DNA from: JAWXCM01 sp034408745
GTDB taxonomy: Bacteria > Acidobacteriota > Terriglobia > Bryobacterales > Bryobacteraceae
Direction: 5' to 3'
DNA: 28,485 nucleotides
Assembly: GCA_034408745.1 (NCBI GenBank)
Contig: JAWXCM010000196.1
Location: 1-28,485 of the forward strand
Shown here: positions 16,581 through 24,756 of the stretch, piece by piece
Position numbering within the stretch: position 1 is the first letter of the stretch
Layout: every line of letters starts with the position of its first letter
Position numbers and translations under genes: made by a program
The notes under the pieces: model-generated
Databases searched by the model: none
Seen by the model: the letters and a program-made list of their open reading frames with translations, nothing else
What the model was told of the DNA's origin: nothing

Positions 16581-19500
16581 ATGCGCGCGTTACCCGCTTT
16601 CCTGATTGCCTTCAGCCTGGCATGCTCCGCAGTCGATCTGCCGTCGGTAGTCACCCGGACGGGAGCGGTTCGGACAGAGTCGGTCCCGTTAACGAAACTC
16701 GACAACAAACATCAGTACAGCCTCCTCTACTCGCTGGCCGGATTGAAAGATCTCACTCCGGCCTCACGTGTTTTGGTCGAGGTGCGCCAGGGCGACCGCA
16801 TCCTCGCCGGCAAGACCCTCCATGCCGGCGACCCTGATTTCTACACGCAGTTCATCGCGACGCCCGGCACTGCGGAAGTGCGCATCCGCGTCACCGCCGC
16901 TGCAGGCCAGTACAAGTTGCAGGTGAACGCGTGGCCCTTGTCTGATTCCGTGCGCCGCGGTCCGATTCGCACATGGCAGGACGCCATGCCCATCAAGCTC
17001 GGCAGCACCGTCTTCGCATCCGGCGACGATGCGCAGTACGTCCCGCTCCCAGGCACCGCGCGCAAAGCTGGAGTCGAAGATGAAGCGCGCATCGACTGGT
17101 ATAAGTTCGAATTCACCGAATCCAGGCCGAAGCTCATCTACTTCCAGGTCGACCTCACGGAGCGGGACCAGATCCCGGTCAACATCACCGTACACCGCGT
17201 CGAGGCCGGCAAGCTCGCCGAGTATTACGAAGGGGAAGACCCCGTCACGCTGCCGCACGAAGTGCAGGCGCTGCCCGGCAATAAGTTCACACCGCGCATT
17301 CTCAAACAGCCCGGCACCTATTACATCGCCGTGCGGGCCAGCCATCCCGAGTACAAGCTCCGCACCCGCGTCTACGATCCTCCGCCGTACGACAGCCCCG
17401 AACAGGCCGTCGCCACCGCGGTCGACTACGCACTCGGCGCGGGCGATTCCTGGCACGCCAACACACCGCGCCGAGGCGGTGTGCTGGACCGTGTGGCCAG
17501 CGTGCATCAGGAAACATCGCTCTGCGTCGCGTGCCACGCCACGCACTTCACCCAGCGTGCGCAGTTGTACGCCACGCGCAACGGCTACCCCGTCGTGCAG
17601 CGACAACAACTACAGTTCCTTAGTGAGCGCTTCTACAACAACCCCCGCCCGTTCTTCGGATTCGAAGAACAAGGCGCGGTGTGGTCGCGCATGATCTCGG
17701 CCGCCGCCAACGTGCTGAGCCGCATGTCGCATCTGATGTCGCTCTATGAAACCGAAGTCTCCGGCGACCGCCACGAGAGCTTCCACAAAGGTGTCGCCGA
17801 ATACCTGAAGCTCTACTACGATGGCCGCGACAAACTTCCCGGCGATGAAACCAACGGCAACACGCCGCTGGTCAGCGCCCATGAGGTTGGCTGGTATTCC
17901 TGGGGCGTAACAAAGGATCCGAAGCTCGGCGACATGATCGCGAAGGGCGAGGTGAAGAACACCATCGACCTCTGCTACCAAACCCTCGCGCTCGCCGACA
18001 TCGACAAAGCAAAGTACAAAGCGCAGATCGACAGGAACGCAGAACGACTCATCAGCCTGCAGCGGCCCGACGGCCAGTGGTCCGCGCGCTTCGACGTCAA
18101 GGAGCCCGTAGCCGAATTCCAGACCGGCCACGCACTGTGGGCACTCTATGCCGCGGGCGTCCCCAAAACAAACCCCGGCGTCGCGAAGGGCCTCGCGTAT
18201 CTGTTAAAGCGACAGCAGGAGTTCGGCGGATGGATGGATCCGCTGCAGTCGTTTGAAAACTTCCGTACCCCGTTCCGCGAAACGCAGATGTCGGTAATCG
18301 CGCTGAGTTCGTACTACCCGAAGCCTGGCCGCGCGAATGGCTGGAACTCCCCCGCAATCACATCGTTGTCGAAGGACCCGGTGGAGCTGCTCCGCCAGCT
18401 TGACAACGTGTGGGACCGCCCGTCGCCCAAAGTCGTACAGGCCATCGTGGCCGAGACGCATTCCAACGACGCAATGATCCGCCAGGCTGCCGTCGAAGCG
18501 CTCAGCCGTCTGCGCGTATCCGTGCCCGCCACACTCCTCGGCGACGCGAGCAAGATGGTGCAGCGTACCGCCGCGCGCGCCGTGCGACTCGCGAAGGACA
18601 ACGCCGTTATCCTTGCGGCCCTTTCATCAAAGGACGACCGCACACGCTGGGCGTCCACGCGAGTCTTCGCGCAGCACTTCTCCGAACTCGCGCGCAACGA
18701 AGCCTTCGCGCCGAAGCTGACCGCGCTGCTTGACGACACTGTGCCCAGCATTCGCATGGGCGCAACCAAAGCCGCGTGGCAGTTCTGGTTCTGGACGCCC
18801 TCCACTCCTGTGAAGAGCGGTATCGAAGACGCGGTGCTCACCGCACTCGGCAAGCCGCAGCACCCATGGGTGCGGGAGAATCTGCAACACGCCGTCTACA
18901 ACATCGCCGACGAGAACATCCGCTACCTCTACAACAACTGGGTGCCCGGCCTCGCGCACGCCGAAGACCGCGAGCGCGTCGTCAAAGGTCGACTCTCCAT
19001 CGAAGCGCGCCTCGCCGACAAGTTCGCCGCAGTGCTCGACAAAGGAACGGCAGAACAGAAGAAGCTGCTCCTGCGTTCGCTCACCGAATTCCCGCTCCGT
19101 CGAGCCGACATCTATGACCTTGAAGCCGACCTCGGCAAGCAGGCGCCGCCCGTCTACAACCGCATCGGCAACGACATCGAACAGATCGCTTTCTTCGGAC
19201 AGTCCGCGGAAAAGATGTCGACAGCCCTGCGTCCCCTGCTCGACGGGCCAGACCCCGAAACGCGCCGCCTCGCCGCTCAGGCCGTGCTCATGGTGCGCGA
19301 TCAGCGCTTCGGCGATGTGTCGCGCGTGGCCGGACCCAGCGGTGACAACGCAAAGTGGGTCACGGCAAAAGTGCAGACCATGCCCGAAGCCATCGAAGTT
19401 GCGCGAGCCCTCAAGCCGCCCGCCATGAACGTCGCGGCGACCGGAAGCACCGGAGCACCGAAGCGCCGCCCCAGGCTCGACGAAGCATTCTTCCGGGGCT

Positions 19501-19781
19501 ACGTCCAGCCGATTCTCGAAAAGCGCGGCAAGGACGGACAGGCCTGCGTGCACTGCCACGCATCGCACACGCTCTTCAACGCAACATACGGCACGGTCTA
19601 CAACGTGGTCGACGGCGACGAGCCCGAGAAGAGCCTCATCCTGGTGAAGCCTACCTCCACCGCCGAATCCGAGGGCATCGCCAACGCGAACTCCGTGGCC
19701 CACGGCGGCGGCGTGCGCTGGACAAAAGATTCCCCCGAATACACCACAATCCTCGAATGGATCAAAGGCGCTAAGGAGTAG
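16581..19781 (+). CDS. large extracytoplasmic di-haem-motif protein with alpha-toroid and HEAT-like regions
   Basis: The 1066-residue protein starts with a hydrophobic signal; FSLAC-S near residue 15 could be a weak lipobox. Residues about 20-300 look beta-rich, like pre-peptidase C or sugar-binding sandwiches. The first c-type haem site is CVACH at 315-319. About 440-600 holds repeats of the prenyltransferase/squalene-cyclase toroid kind (RLISLQRPDGQW, then LAYLLKRQQEFGGW). About 610-830 looks like HEAT repeats. The C-terminal 110 residues form a PSCyt1-like planctomycete cytochrome domain: PILEKRG, the second haem site CVHCH at 989-993, a PEKSLILVKP motif, HGGGVRW and a final EWIKG. Related proteins in Planctomycetes and Acidobacteria often sit with sulfatases and unknown redox enzymes. 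AGGAG directly abuts the ATG, an unusually short spacing. The substrate is unknown. Confidence 0.78.
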   Translation: MRALPAFLIAFSLACSAVDLPSVVTRTGAVRTESVPLTKLDNKHQYSLLYSLAGLKDLTPASRVLVEVRQGDRILAGKTLHAGDPDFYTQFIATPGTAEVRIRVTAAAGQYKLQVNAWPLSDSVRRGPIRTWQDAMPIKLGSTVFASGDDAQYVPLPGTARKAGVEDEARIDWYKFEFTESRPKLIYFQVDLTERDQIPVNITVHRVEAGKLAEYYEGEDPVTLPHEVQALPGNKFTPRILKQPGTYYIAVRASHPEYKLRTRVYDPPPYDSPEQAVATAVDYALGAGDSWHANTPRRGGVLDRVASVHQETSLCVACHATHFTQRAQLYATRNGYPVVQRQQLQFLSERFYNNPRPFFGFEEQGAVWSRMISAAANVLSRMSHLMSLYETEVSGDRHESFHKGVAEYLKLYYDGRDKLPGDETNGNTPLVSAHEVGWYSWGVTKDPKLGDMIAKGEVKNTIDLCYQTLALADIDKAKYKAQIDRNAERLISLQRPDGQWSARFDVKEPVAEFQTGHALWALYAAGVPKTNPGVAKGLAYLLKRQQEFGGWMDPLQSFENFRTPFRETQMSVIALSSYYPKPGRANGWNSPAITSLSKDPVELLRQLDNVWDRPSPKVVQAIVAETHSNDAMIRQAAVEALSRLRVSVPATLLGDASKMVQRTAARAVRLAKDNAVILAALSSKDDRTRWASTRVFAQHFSELARNEAFAPKLTALLDDTVPSIRMGATKAAWQFWFWTPSTPVKSGIEDAVLTALGKPQHPWVRENLQHAVYNIADENIRYLYNNWVPGLAHAEDRERVVKGRLSIEARLADKFAAVLDKGTAEQKKLLLRSLTEFPLRRADIYDLEADLGKQAPPVYNRIGNDIEQIAFFGQSAEKMSTALRPLLDGPDPETRRLAAQAVLMVRDQRFGDVSRVAGPSGDNAKWVTAKVQTMPEAIEVARALKPPAMNVAATGSTGAPKRRPRLDEAFFRGYVQPILEKRGKDGQACVHCHASHTLFNATYGTVYNVVDGDEPEKSLILVKPTSTAESEGIANANSVAHGGGVRWTKDSPEYTTILEWIKGAKE

Positions 19782-20247
19782 TCAGCGCCTTTTTCACAAG
19801 CAGCAGTTGCCCAACGTGATACGAGTTGTGATCCAGAATCAGCAACGCCTCGCGCAGCAGCGTCTGCCCCTGGCCCCACACGAAGGGCGCGAACAAATCG
19901 CGTGACGGGTCCATCAACAGATCGCAGAACGCACGCTGATCAATGAGGTACTGCTGCACACTCGCCGTCCATGCCCCGGCATCGGGAGGCTCCGGCAACG
20001 CGGGCCAGTAATCGTCAGGCCACTTGACCTCGTGATACGCGTCCGCCGACACGCTGAACGTGTAGATGTCATGCTGCGCGATGCGAAGGTGCTCCAGAAG
20101 TTCCCAGCCTGAGTGCGGCAAGCCATCTGGCCGCACTCCAGCCTTCTCCAGAGGAAACCCCTTCACCGTGTCTTCAAACATGATGTGCGCGTGCGCATGC
20201 CGGATCGAATCCACCAGTTGCTTTCGAAGTGCTTCATCGCTGCTCAT
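19771..20247 (-). CDS. DinB-family protein
   Basis: The 158-residue protein has the four-helix DinB/YfiT-like pattern. The expected metal-site histidines are present: His53 in WELLEHLRIAQHD, then His140 and His144 in LDHNSYHVGQLL. DinB-type proteins include thiol-dependent transferases (for example bacillithiol or mycothiol S-transferases), but many are of unknown role. I chose ATG 20247 rather than the open-frame start at 20337, which would overlap the divergent small gene. The stop codon overlaps the 3' end of the cytochrome gene by 11 bases in a convergent tail-to-tail arrangement. Confidence 0.85.
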   Translation of the reverse strand: MSSDEALRKQLVDSIRHAHAHIMFEDTVKGFPLEKAGVRPDGLPHSGWELLEHLRIAQHDIYTFSVSADAYHEVKWPDDYWPALPEPPDAGAWTASVQQYLIDQRAFCDLLMDPSRDLFAPFVWGQGQTLLREALLILDHNSYHVGQLLLVKKALTTP

Positions 20248-20279
20248 ACCTGACAGTCTCGTATGCTGAGGAGGAGAGC

Positions 20280-20537
20280 ATGGCATTCGCACTTTGGATC
20301 GACACCGACGAACGTCTCGCATGGGCGCAGGGCACACACGAATACCGCCCGTGGGGCGCAGCCGTCGTCTCTGTCACCGACCAGTTTCGCCTGAAGGACT
20401 TTCGCGACAGACGCCGGGCTCCGCTCAATCTCCGCCGGTCGTTCGCCGGGTTCTACGCGTCGCTCGAGGAGGTCAACGTGGCGCTGCGTTCGCCTGCGTC
20501 CCTGAAGCTTGGCCCAACGCCCCTGCATGTGAGGTGA
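20280..20537 (+). CDS. small protein of unknown function
   Basis: This 85-residue protein begins at ATG 20280, with a good ribosome binding site (GAGGAG) four bases upstream. It is divergent from DinB, with a 32-base gap. It has no membrane segment; it is basic in the middle (RDRRRAP, NLRRSF) and starts with an LWIDTDERLAWA helix. The last 65 bases lie opposite the decayed 3' tail of the GH43-like gene. I do not recognise a family. Confidence 0.55.
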   Translation: MAFALWIDTDERLAWAQGTHEYRPWGAAVVSVTDQFRLKDFRDRRRAPLNLRRSFAGFYASLEEVNVALRSPASLKLGPTPLHVR

Positions 20538-21345
20538 GCAGCTTCGCTTCCTTCTCCGACACACGCACCACAGTCCCATGCCTGTGGTCCGCGATTGAAG
20601 TAAATCCACCACTCCTGCCCCATCTGCATCACGGAAGGCCCCTCCACCCAGTCACTCGTAAACGGCTCCGTGACGTCCTTCCACGGACCCGCGGGAGAAT
20701 CGCCGAATGCCAGCCGCAGCTTCTTTACCTGCGGATTCTTGCGCTCATCCTTGAACAACCATGATGTAGCGATTGCCAACCTTCGCCACCGTCGAGTCGA
20801 TGCTGTTATACCCTGGGTCGAACCACAGCATCGGCTCGCTGAAAGTCTTCCAGTCCTTGGTGGTCATCGAGTACAGGCGGTGGTTGTAACCGGTGTCCCC
20901 CGTGCCCTCCGTATCCGGAAAGCGACCCGGAATCGTAGTCGCCCAGAAGATCACCCACTCCTTGCGACGCTCGTCCCACGCCGCTTCCGGCGCCCATACA
21001 TTGCGAGCCGTGGGTTCATTCGCGAACACAGGAATCTCGCGCTGCGGCGTCCAGTGAATCAAATCCTTCGTAGACGAATAGCCCATCTTCAGGCCCGCGA
21101 ACCAGAAACGGATCACGCATCAGCATGCCTTTGTGCTCAGGCGTGATCCACGGCTGAGTGTGATTGCGCGGCTCCCACTTGCGCCCATCCTGACTGATGG
21201 CGAAGAACACACCCGTTTCGCCATTGCTGCGAAACGAAGTGAACAGCCAGGAATCAGCCGCGGCGCACAGCATCGACACGGCAGCAAGCAGAAGCGCAAC
21301 ACTGGCGAGATATCCTTGCAGGGGGAATCTACCGGCGGCAACCAT
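20473..21345 (-). pseudogene. GH43-like glycoside hydrolase, degraded by several lesions
   Basis: The minus strand holds a recognisable family 43-like arabinosidase/xylosidase split over three frames. Segment one (to about 21109) has a signal-like N-terminus and MRDPFLV, where the catalytic base region lies. Segment two (about 21086-20760) has MGYSSTKDLIHW, RNVWAPEAAWDE and GYNSIDSTVAKVGNRY. Segment three (about 20750-20590) has KDERKNPQVKKLRLAFGD and DWVEGPSVMQMGQEWWIYF. A final piece, HRHGTVVRVSEKEAKLL (20586-20536), is the usual C-terminal motif. The joins are out of frame: roughly 15-20 residues are missing near 21087-21108, one base is extra near 20752-20757, and about 30 residues are missing near 20580-20595. 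Missing lengths are estimated from family spacing. The protein cannot be made as a whole. Its start codon would overlap that of the divergent ROK gene. Confidence 0.8.
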
Positions 21346-22342
21346 GCTTCGAGCCTACTACGCAGGAGTGGATCTTGGCGGGACCAAGACAGCGGTTGCC
21401 ATCGGCGACGGCCACTCCACCACCCTCGTCGCAAACCGCACCATCGAGACACAAGGTGAGCGCGGCCCCGACGATGTCCTTGCGCGCATCGCCGCCACCA
21501 TCGACACCCTGCGCCGCGACGCCGGTGTGTCCATCGAAGCCATCTGCATGGGCGTGCCCGGTCTGTGCGACATCGAGCAAGGTCGCGTCCTGTTCTGCCC
21601 CAACCTCACCGGCTACTGGCGGGGCATCGAAGCAGCCGCCATCCTCAACGCGGCAACCGGCGCACCCGTACGGCTGCTTAACGATGCGCGCGCTGCCGCG
21701 TTCGGCGAGTTCCGTTTCGGCGACCGGCCAGGCAGCGACCTGATCATGGTCACCGTCGGAACCGGCATCGGCGGAGGAGTCGTGCTCGACGGGCGCCTGC
21801 GACTCGGCCGCTTCGGAGCGGCAGGCGAGATCGGCCACCAGACCATCGTGCCCAACGGCGTGCCCTGCGGCTGCGGAAACCACGGCTGCGTGGAGAGCGT
21901 CGCCAGCGGGCCCGCACTCACCGCGGAGGGCGTGCGACTCCTGCGCATTGGACTCGCCCCGCATCTGCACGAACTCGTCAGCGGAGACGCCGGGGCCGTG
22001 ACACCAACGCGCATGGCGCAGGCCGCCGATGCGGGCGACAGGGAAATCGAAGCAGCCATTACGCGAGCAGCCCGCTGGCTCGGCGTGGGCATCGCGAATG
22101 CCGTCACCCTGCTCGGTGTCGAACGCGTCGTGCTCACCGGCGGTATGTCCGCGCTCGGCGAACGGCTGCTTGCTCCCATACGAACCGAAATACAGCATCG
22201 CGTGCGCATGTTCCCGCCCAGTGATGTAACGGTCGCGCGATCCACCATCGGCGAAGGAGCCGGACTCCTCGGAGCAATCGCCTGGGCCGCCACCACCGAA
22301 GTCAAAGAGAAAACCACATGGACTACAACTACACAGACGTAG
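21344..22342 (+). CDS. ROK-family sugar kinase
   Basis: The 332-residue protein has the ASKHA fold of ROK kinases. Motifs seen are the N-terminal phosphate loop GVDLGGTKTA (Asp10), catalytic Asp114 in LLNDARAAAFGE, phosphate-2 GTGIGGG at 139-145, and the ROK signature with Glu162 and His165 plus the zinc site CGCGNHGC at 175-182. No N-terminal helix-turn-helix is present, so this is a kinase and not a NagC-type repressor. The likely substrate is a hexose, as in glucokinases; the exact sugar is unknown. The end overlaps deoC by 25 bases, and the two, with the following isomerase and DUF218 genes, form one operon. The ATG overlaps the reverse ATG of the decayed GH43 gene, so no normal promoter gap is left upstream. 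Confidence 0.9.
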   Translation: MLRAYYAGVDLGGTKTAVAIGDGHSTTLVANRTIETQGERGPDDVLARIAATIDTLRRDAGVSIEAICMGVPGLCDIEQGRVLFCPNLTGYWRGIEAAAILNAATGAPVRLLNDARAAAFGEFRFGDRPGSDLIMVTVGTGIGGGVVLDGRLRLGRFGAAGEIGHQTIVPNGVPCGCGNHGCVESVASGPALTAEGVRLLRIGLAPHLHELVSGDAGAVTPTRMAQAADAGDREIEAAITRAARWLGVGIANAVTLLGVERVVLTGGMSALGERLLAPIRTEIQHRVRMFPPSDVTVARSTIGEGAGLLGAIAWAATTEVKEKTTWTTTTQT

Positions 22343-23043
22343 CGAAAATGATTGACCACTCTCTGCTGAATCCGACCCTCTCAGCAGCGGAACTGAAGGA
22401 AGGATGCCGCGTGGCGCTGCTCTACGACGTCGCCAGTGTGTGCATCATGCCCTACGCGCTGAAGCAGTGCGCCGACCTGCTCGCAGGCAGCACGGTTCAG
22501 CCGAGCACCACCATCGGCTTCCCGCACGGCGGCCACACCACAGCCATCAAACTCGCTGAGGTCGACCAGGCATTGCGCGACGGCGGCACAGAACTCGACA
22601 TGGTGATCAACATCAGCCAGGCCCGCAGCGGAAACTGGGATTACGTCGCCTCGGAGATCCGTGCCCTTACCGAAGCCACTCACGCCGGAGGAGCGAAAAT
22701 CAAAGTCATCTTCGAGAACGCGTATCATGACGACGCAGCGAAGATCCGGCTCTGCGAGATCTGCGGCGAAATCGGAGTCGACTGGGTCAAAACCTCCACC
22801 GGCTACGCCTCCGGCGGCGCGACCATGGAAGACCTCACGTTGATGCGCAAACACTCCCCCGCCAACGTCCAGGTAAAAGCGGCGGGAGGAGTAAGAGACT
22901 TAGATACCCTGCTAGCCGTCCGAGCCATCGGAGTAACTCGCTGCGGAGCCACCAGAACAGCGGCCATGCTGGAAGATGCGAGCACCCGCTTAGGCCTCGC
23001 CCCCAGATCCACCACCTCAGCACCCGCTCCCACAGGGTATTAG
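22318..23043 (+). CDS. deoC: deoxyribose-phosphate aldolase
   Basis: The 241-residue protein is a class I DeoC, splitting 2-deoxyribose 5-phosphate into glyceraldehyde 3-phosphate and acetaldehyde. The catalytic set is complete: Asp94 in ELDMVINI, Schiff-base Lys158 in DWVKTSTGY and the helper Lys187 in VQVKAAGGVRD. It starts inside the end of the ROK gene, so translation is coupled. The last 18 or so residues (after LGL) are a low-complexity Ser/Thr/Pro tail not usual in DeoC. A twin hairpin begins five bases after the TAG. With a sugar kinase upstream and an isomerase downstream, the gene may serve a deoxysugar catabolic route and not only nucleoside salvage; this is inference. Confidence 0.93.
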   Translation: MDYNYTDVAKMIDHSLLNPTLSAAELKEGCRVALLYDVASVCIMPYALKQCADLLAGSTVQPSTTIGFPHGGHTTAIKLAEVDQALRDGGTELDMVINISQARSGNWDYVASEIRALTEATHAGGAKIKVIFENAYHDDAAKIRLCEICGEIGVDWVKTSTGYASGGATMEDLTLMRKHSPANVQVKAAGGVRDLDTLLAVRAIGVTRCGATRTAAMLEDASTRLGLAPRSTTSAPAPTGY

Positions 23044-23047
23044 GGGG

Positions 23048-23085
23048 GCAGGCCCCCAGGCCTGCGGCGGACCCCCAGGTCCGCC
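23048..23085. repeat. twin GC-rich hairpin with identical CCCA loops
   Basis: Two perfect inverted repeats lie back to back. The first (23048-23065) has stem GCAGGCC, loop CCCA, stem GGCCTGC. The second (23066-23085) has stem GGCGGACC, loop CCCA, stem GGTCCGCC. There is no spacer between them and no T-run after them, so a simple intrinsic terminator is unlikely. The shared loop and abutting layout resemble REP/BIME-type elements. They sit between the deoC stop (23043) and the next ATG (23111), where they could stabilise the upstream message or reduce downstream expression. Confidence 0.85.
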
Positions 23086-23110
23086 CATTCAGAACCACGG
23101 AGAAACAACC

Positions 23111-24061
23111 ATGATCCAGCTAGGCTTAGTAAGTGCCATCTTACCCGAGCTCCCCTTAGAGCGAGTAATCCAGGAATCCGCAAACGCCGGTTACGAATGC
23201 ATAGAACTTATGTGCTGGCCCGTAGGTAAAGCCGAGCGCCGCTACGCCGGAGTAACCCACGTAGACGCAGGCAACCTAACCGACTCCGAAGTGGCGCGAA
23301 TCCAGAATCTCTTCACCACAAGTGGACTAACCATCAGCGGCCTGGGTTACTACCCCAACGCGCTGTCCCCAGACGCCGCCGAAGCCACCAACGCCCAGGA
23401 GCACATCAGGAAAGTGATCGAAGGCGCCGCGAAACTGGGCGTAGGAGTGGTCAACACCTTCATCGGCCGCGACTGGACCCAGAGCCTCGACGCCAACTTC
23501 GCCAAATTCAAACAGGTCTGGCCCGACATCATTCGCCTCGCCGAAGACAACAACGTGAAAGTAGGCATCGAAAACTGCCCCATGCTCTTCACCAGCGACG
23601 AATGGCCCGGCGGCAAAAACCTCGCCGTCAGCCCGAAAATCTGGCGCCGCATGTTCGAAGAAATCCCGAGCCCCAACTTCGGCCTCAACTACGACCCGTC
23701 TCACCTGGTCTGGCAGGGCATGGACCCTGTCGGCGTCATCAAGGAGTTCGCCCCACGCTTCGTGCACGCCCACGCCAAAGACGCGCGCGTCGACCGCGAC
23801 CGCCTCAACGACGTCGGCATCCTCGCCACACCGCTGGAGTTCCACGCACCCAAACTGCCAGGCCTCGGCCAGGTCGACTGGAGCGGCTTCTTCGCAGCGC
23901 TCACAGCAGCTGGCTATCGCGGCCCTGTCTGCGTCGAAGTCGAGGACCGCGCCTACGAAGGCTCGCTTGAAGACCGCCTCGCCGCATGCCGTCAGTCGCA
24001 GGTTTACCTGCGTCAGTTCTGCCCGACCCGCCCCGCCGCGCGAGCCGGAGCCACCGCTTGA
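23111..24061 (+). CDS. sugar phosphate isomerase/epimerase (xylose-isomerase-like TIM barrel)
   Basis: The 316-residue protein belongs to the AP-endonuclease-2/xylose-isomerase-like TIM barrel family. The metal site is well formed: Glu154 in VGIENCPM, Asp195 and His198 in NYDPSHLVW, His219 and His221 in VHAHAKDA, and Glu276/278 in VCVEVEDRAYEG. Family members isomerise or epimerise free or phosphorylated sugars, and some dehydrate inosose-like compounds. Downstream of ROK and deoC it probably supplies or removes a sugar intermediate. The C-terminal Pro/Ala/Arg-rich tail (after QFCPT) is probably not part of the barrel. Its TGA overlaps the proposed TTG start of the next gene (TTGA), which supports translational coupling. 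Confidence 0.87.
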   Translation: MIQLGLVSAILPELPLERVIQESANAGYECIELMCWPVGKAERRYAGVTHVDAGNLTDSEVARIQNLFTTSGLTISGLGYYPNALSPDAAEATNAQEHIRKVIEGAAKLGVGVVNTFIGRDWTQSLDANFAKFKQVWPDIIRLAEDNNVKVGIENCPMLFTSDEWPGGKNLAVSPKIWRRMFEEIPSPNFGLNYDPSHLVWQGMDPVGVIKEFAPRFVHAHAKDARVDRDRLNDVGILATPLEFHAPKLPGLGQVDWSGFFAALTAAGYRGPVCVEVEDRAYEGSLEDRLAACRQSQVYLRQFCPTRPAARAGATA

Positions 24062-24756
24062 GGAACCTGGTACTGGTAGCCGGCCATGCGGTCCCTTACC
24101 GCTTTGACCGGCTCCACTCCGACGAAGGCTGGTTCCTGAAACACTTCCAGGCAGGCGAAGGGGCATACTATGTCGAGCACGCGCGCCGCGGCGTCGAACT
24201 CGCGGCAGCCGACCCCGATTCCCTGCTCCTGTTCGCCGGAGGCCAGACCGACGCCGCTGCAGGACCGCGCAGCGAAGCCCAGGGCTACTGGCTCATCGCC
24301 GAGCACCACGGTTGGTTCGGATACCCCGAAGTGCGCGACCGCTCCACCACCGAAGAGTTTTCGGTCGACTCATTCCTAAACGTCCTCTGCGGCCTGTGCC
24401 GCTTCCGCGAGTTCATCGGCCACTGGCCCCACTTAGTAACTGCCGCAGGCTGGAAGTTCAAAGGCGAGCGCTTCCACTTACACCGCGCCGCCGTCCGCTG
24501 GCCCGCGGAACGCTTCCGCTACGAAGGCGTCAACGATCCTCCGGAGCTCGAAAAGAACCTGCCCTTCGAAGCCGCCCGCCGTGAAATCTTCCGCCTCGAC
24601 CCCTACGGCGCCGGCACCGAGCCGACCGAAAAGAAAGCCGCCCGTAACTTCTCCCGCCGCCAGCACGGCTACACCGAGAGCTGCCCAGAAGTAGCCGACT
24701 TACTCCGCTGGAAAGGACCAGACTTATTCGCTGGTCCCCTGCCCTGGACGGACTAA
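24058..24756 (+). CDS. DUF218/YdcF-like protein
   Basis: The protein is 232 residues from TTG 24058, which overlaps the TGA of the isomerase gene (TTGA). The longer frame from 23986 would read through the upstream gene, so the TTG is preferred even though it is a rare start. It opens directly on the core strand LVLVAGHAVPYRF, then SLLLFAGGQTD, AGPRSEAQGYW and TTEEFSVDSFLN, the Rossmann-like strand and acidic pattern of the DUF218 (ElyC/SanA/YdcF) family. The version here is soluble: no membrane segment is seen. Known members act in envelope upkeep or vancomycin sensitivity, but this branch has no set function. Its stop abuts the sulfatase stop tail-to-tail (24756/24757). Confidence 0.72.
   Translation: MRNLVLVAGHAVPYRFDRLHSDEGWFLKHFQAGEGAYYVEHARRGVELAAADPDSLLLFAGGQTDAAAGPRSEAQGYWLIAEHHGWFGYPEVRDRSTTEEFSVDSFLNVLCGLCRFREFIGHWPHLVTAAGWKFKGERFHLHRAAVRWPAERFRYEGVNDPPELEKNLPFEAARREIFRLDPYGAGTEPTEKKAARNFSRRQHGYTESCPEVADLLRWKGPDLFAGPLPWTD

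Noticed and set aside
18627..19703. 358-codon open frame on the minus strand
   Set aside because: It is opposite the cytochrome gene, with His/Val/Glu-rich composition typical of a shadow frame.
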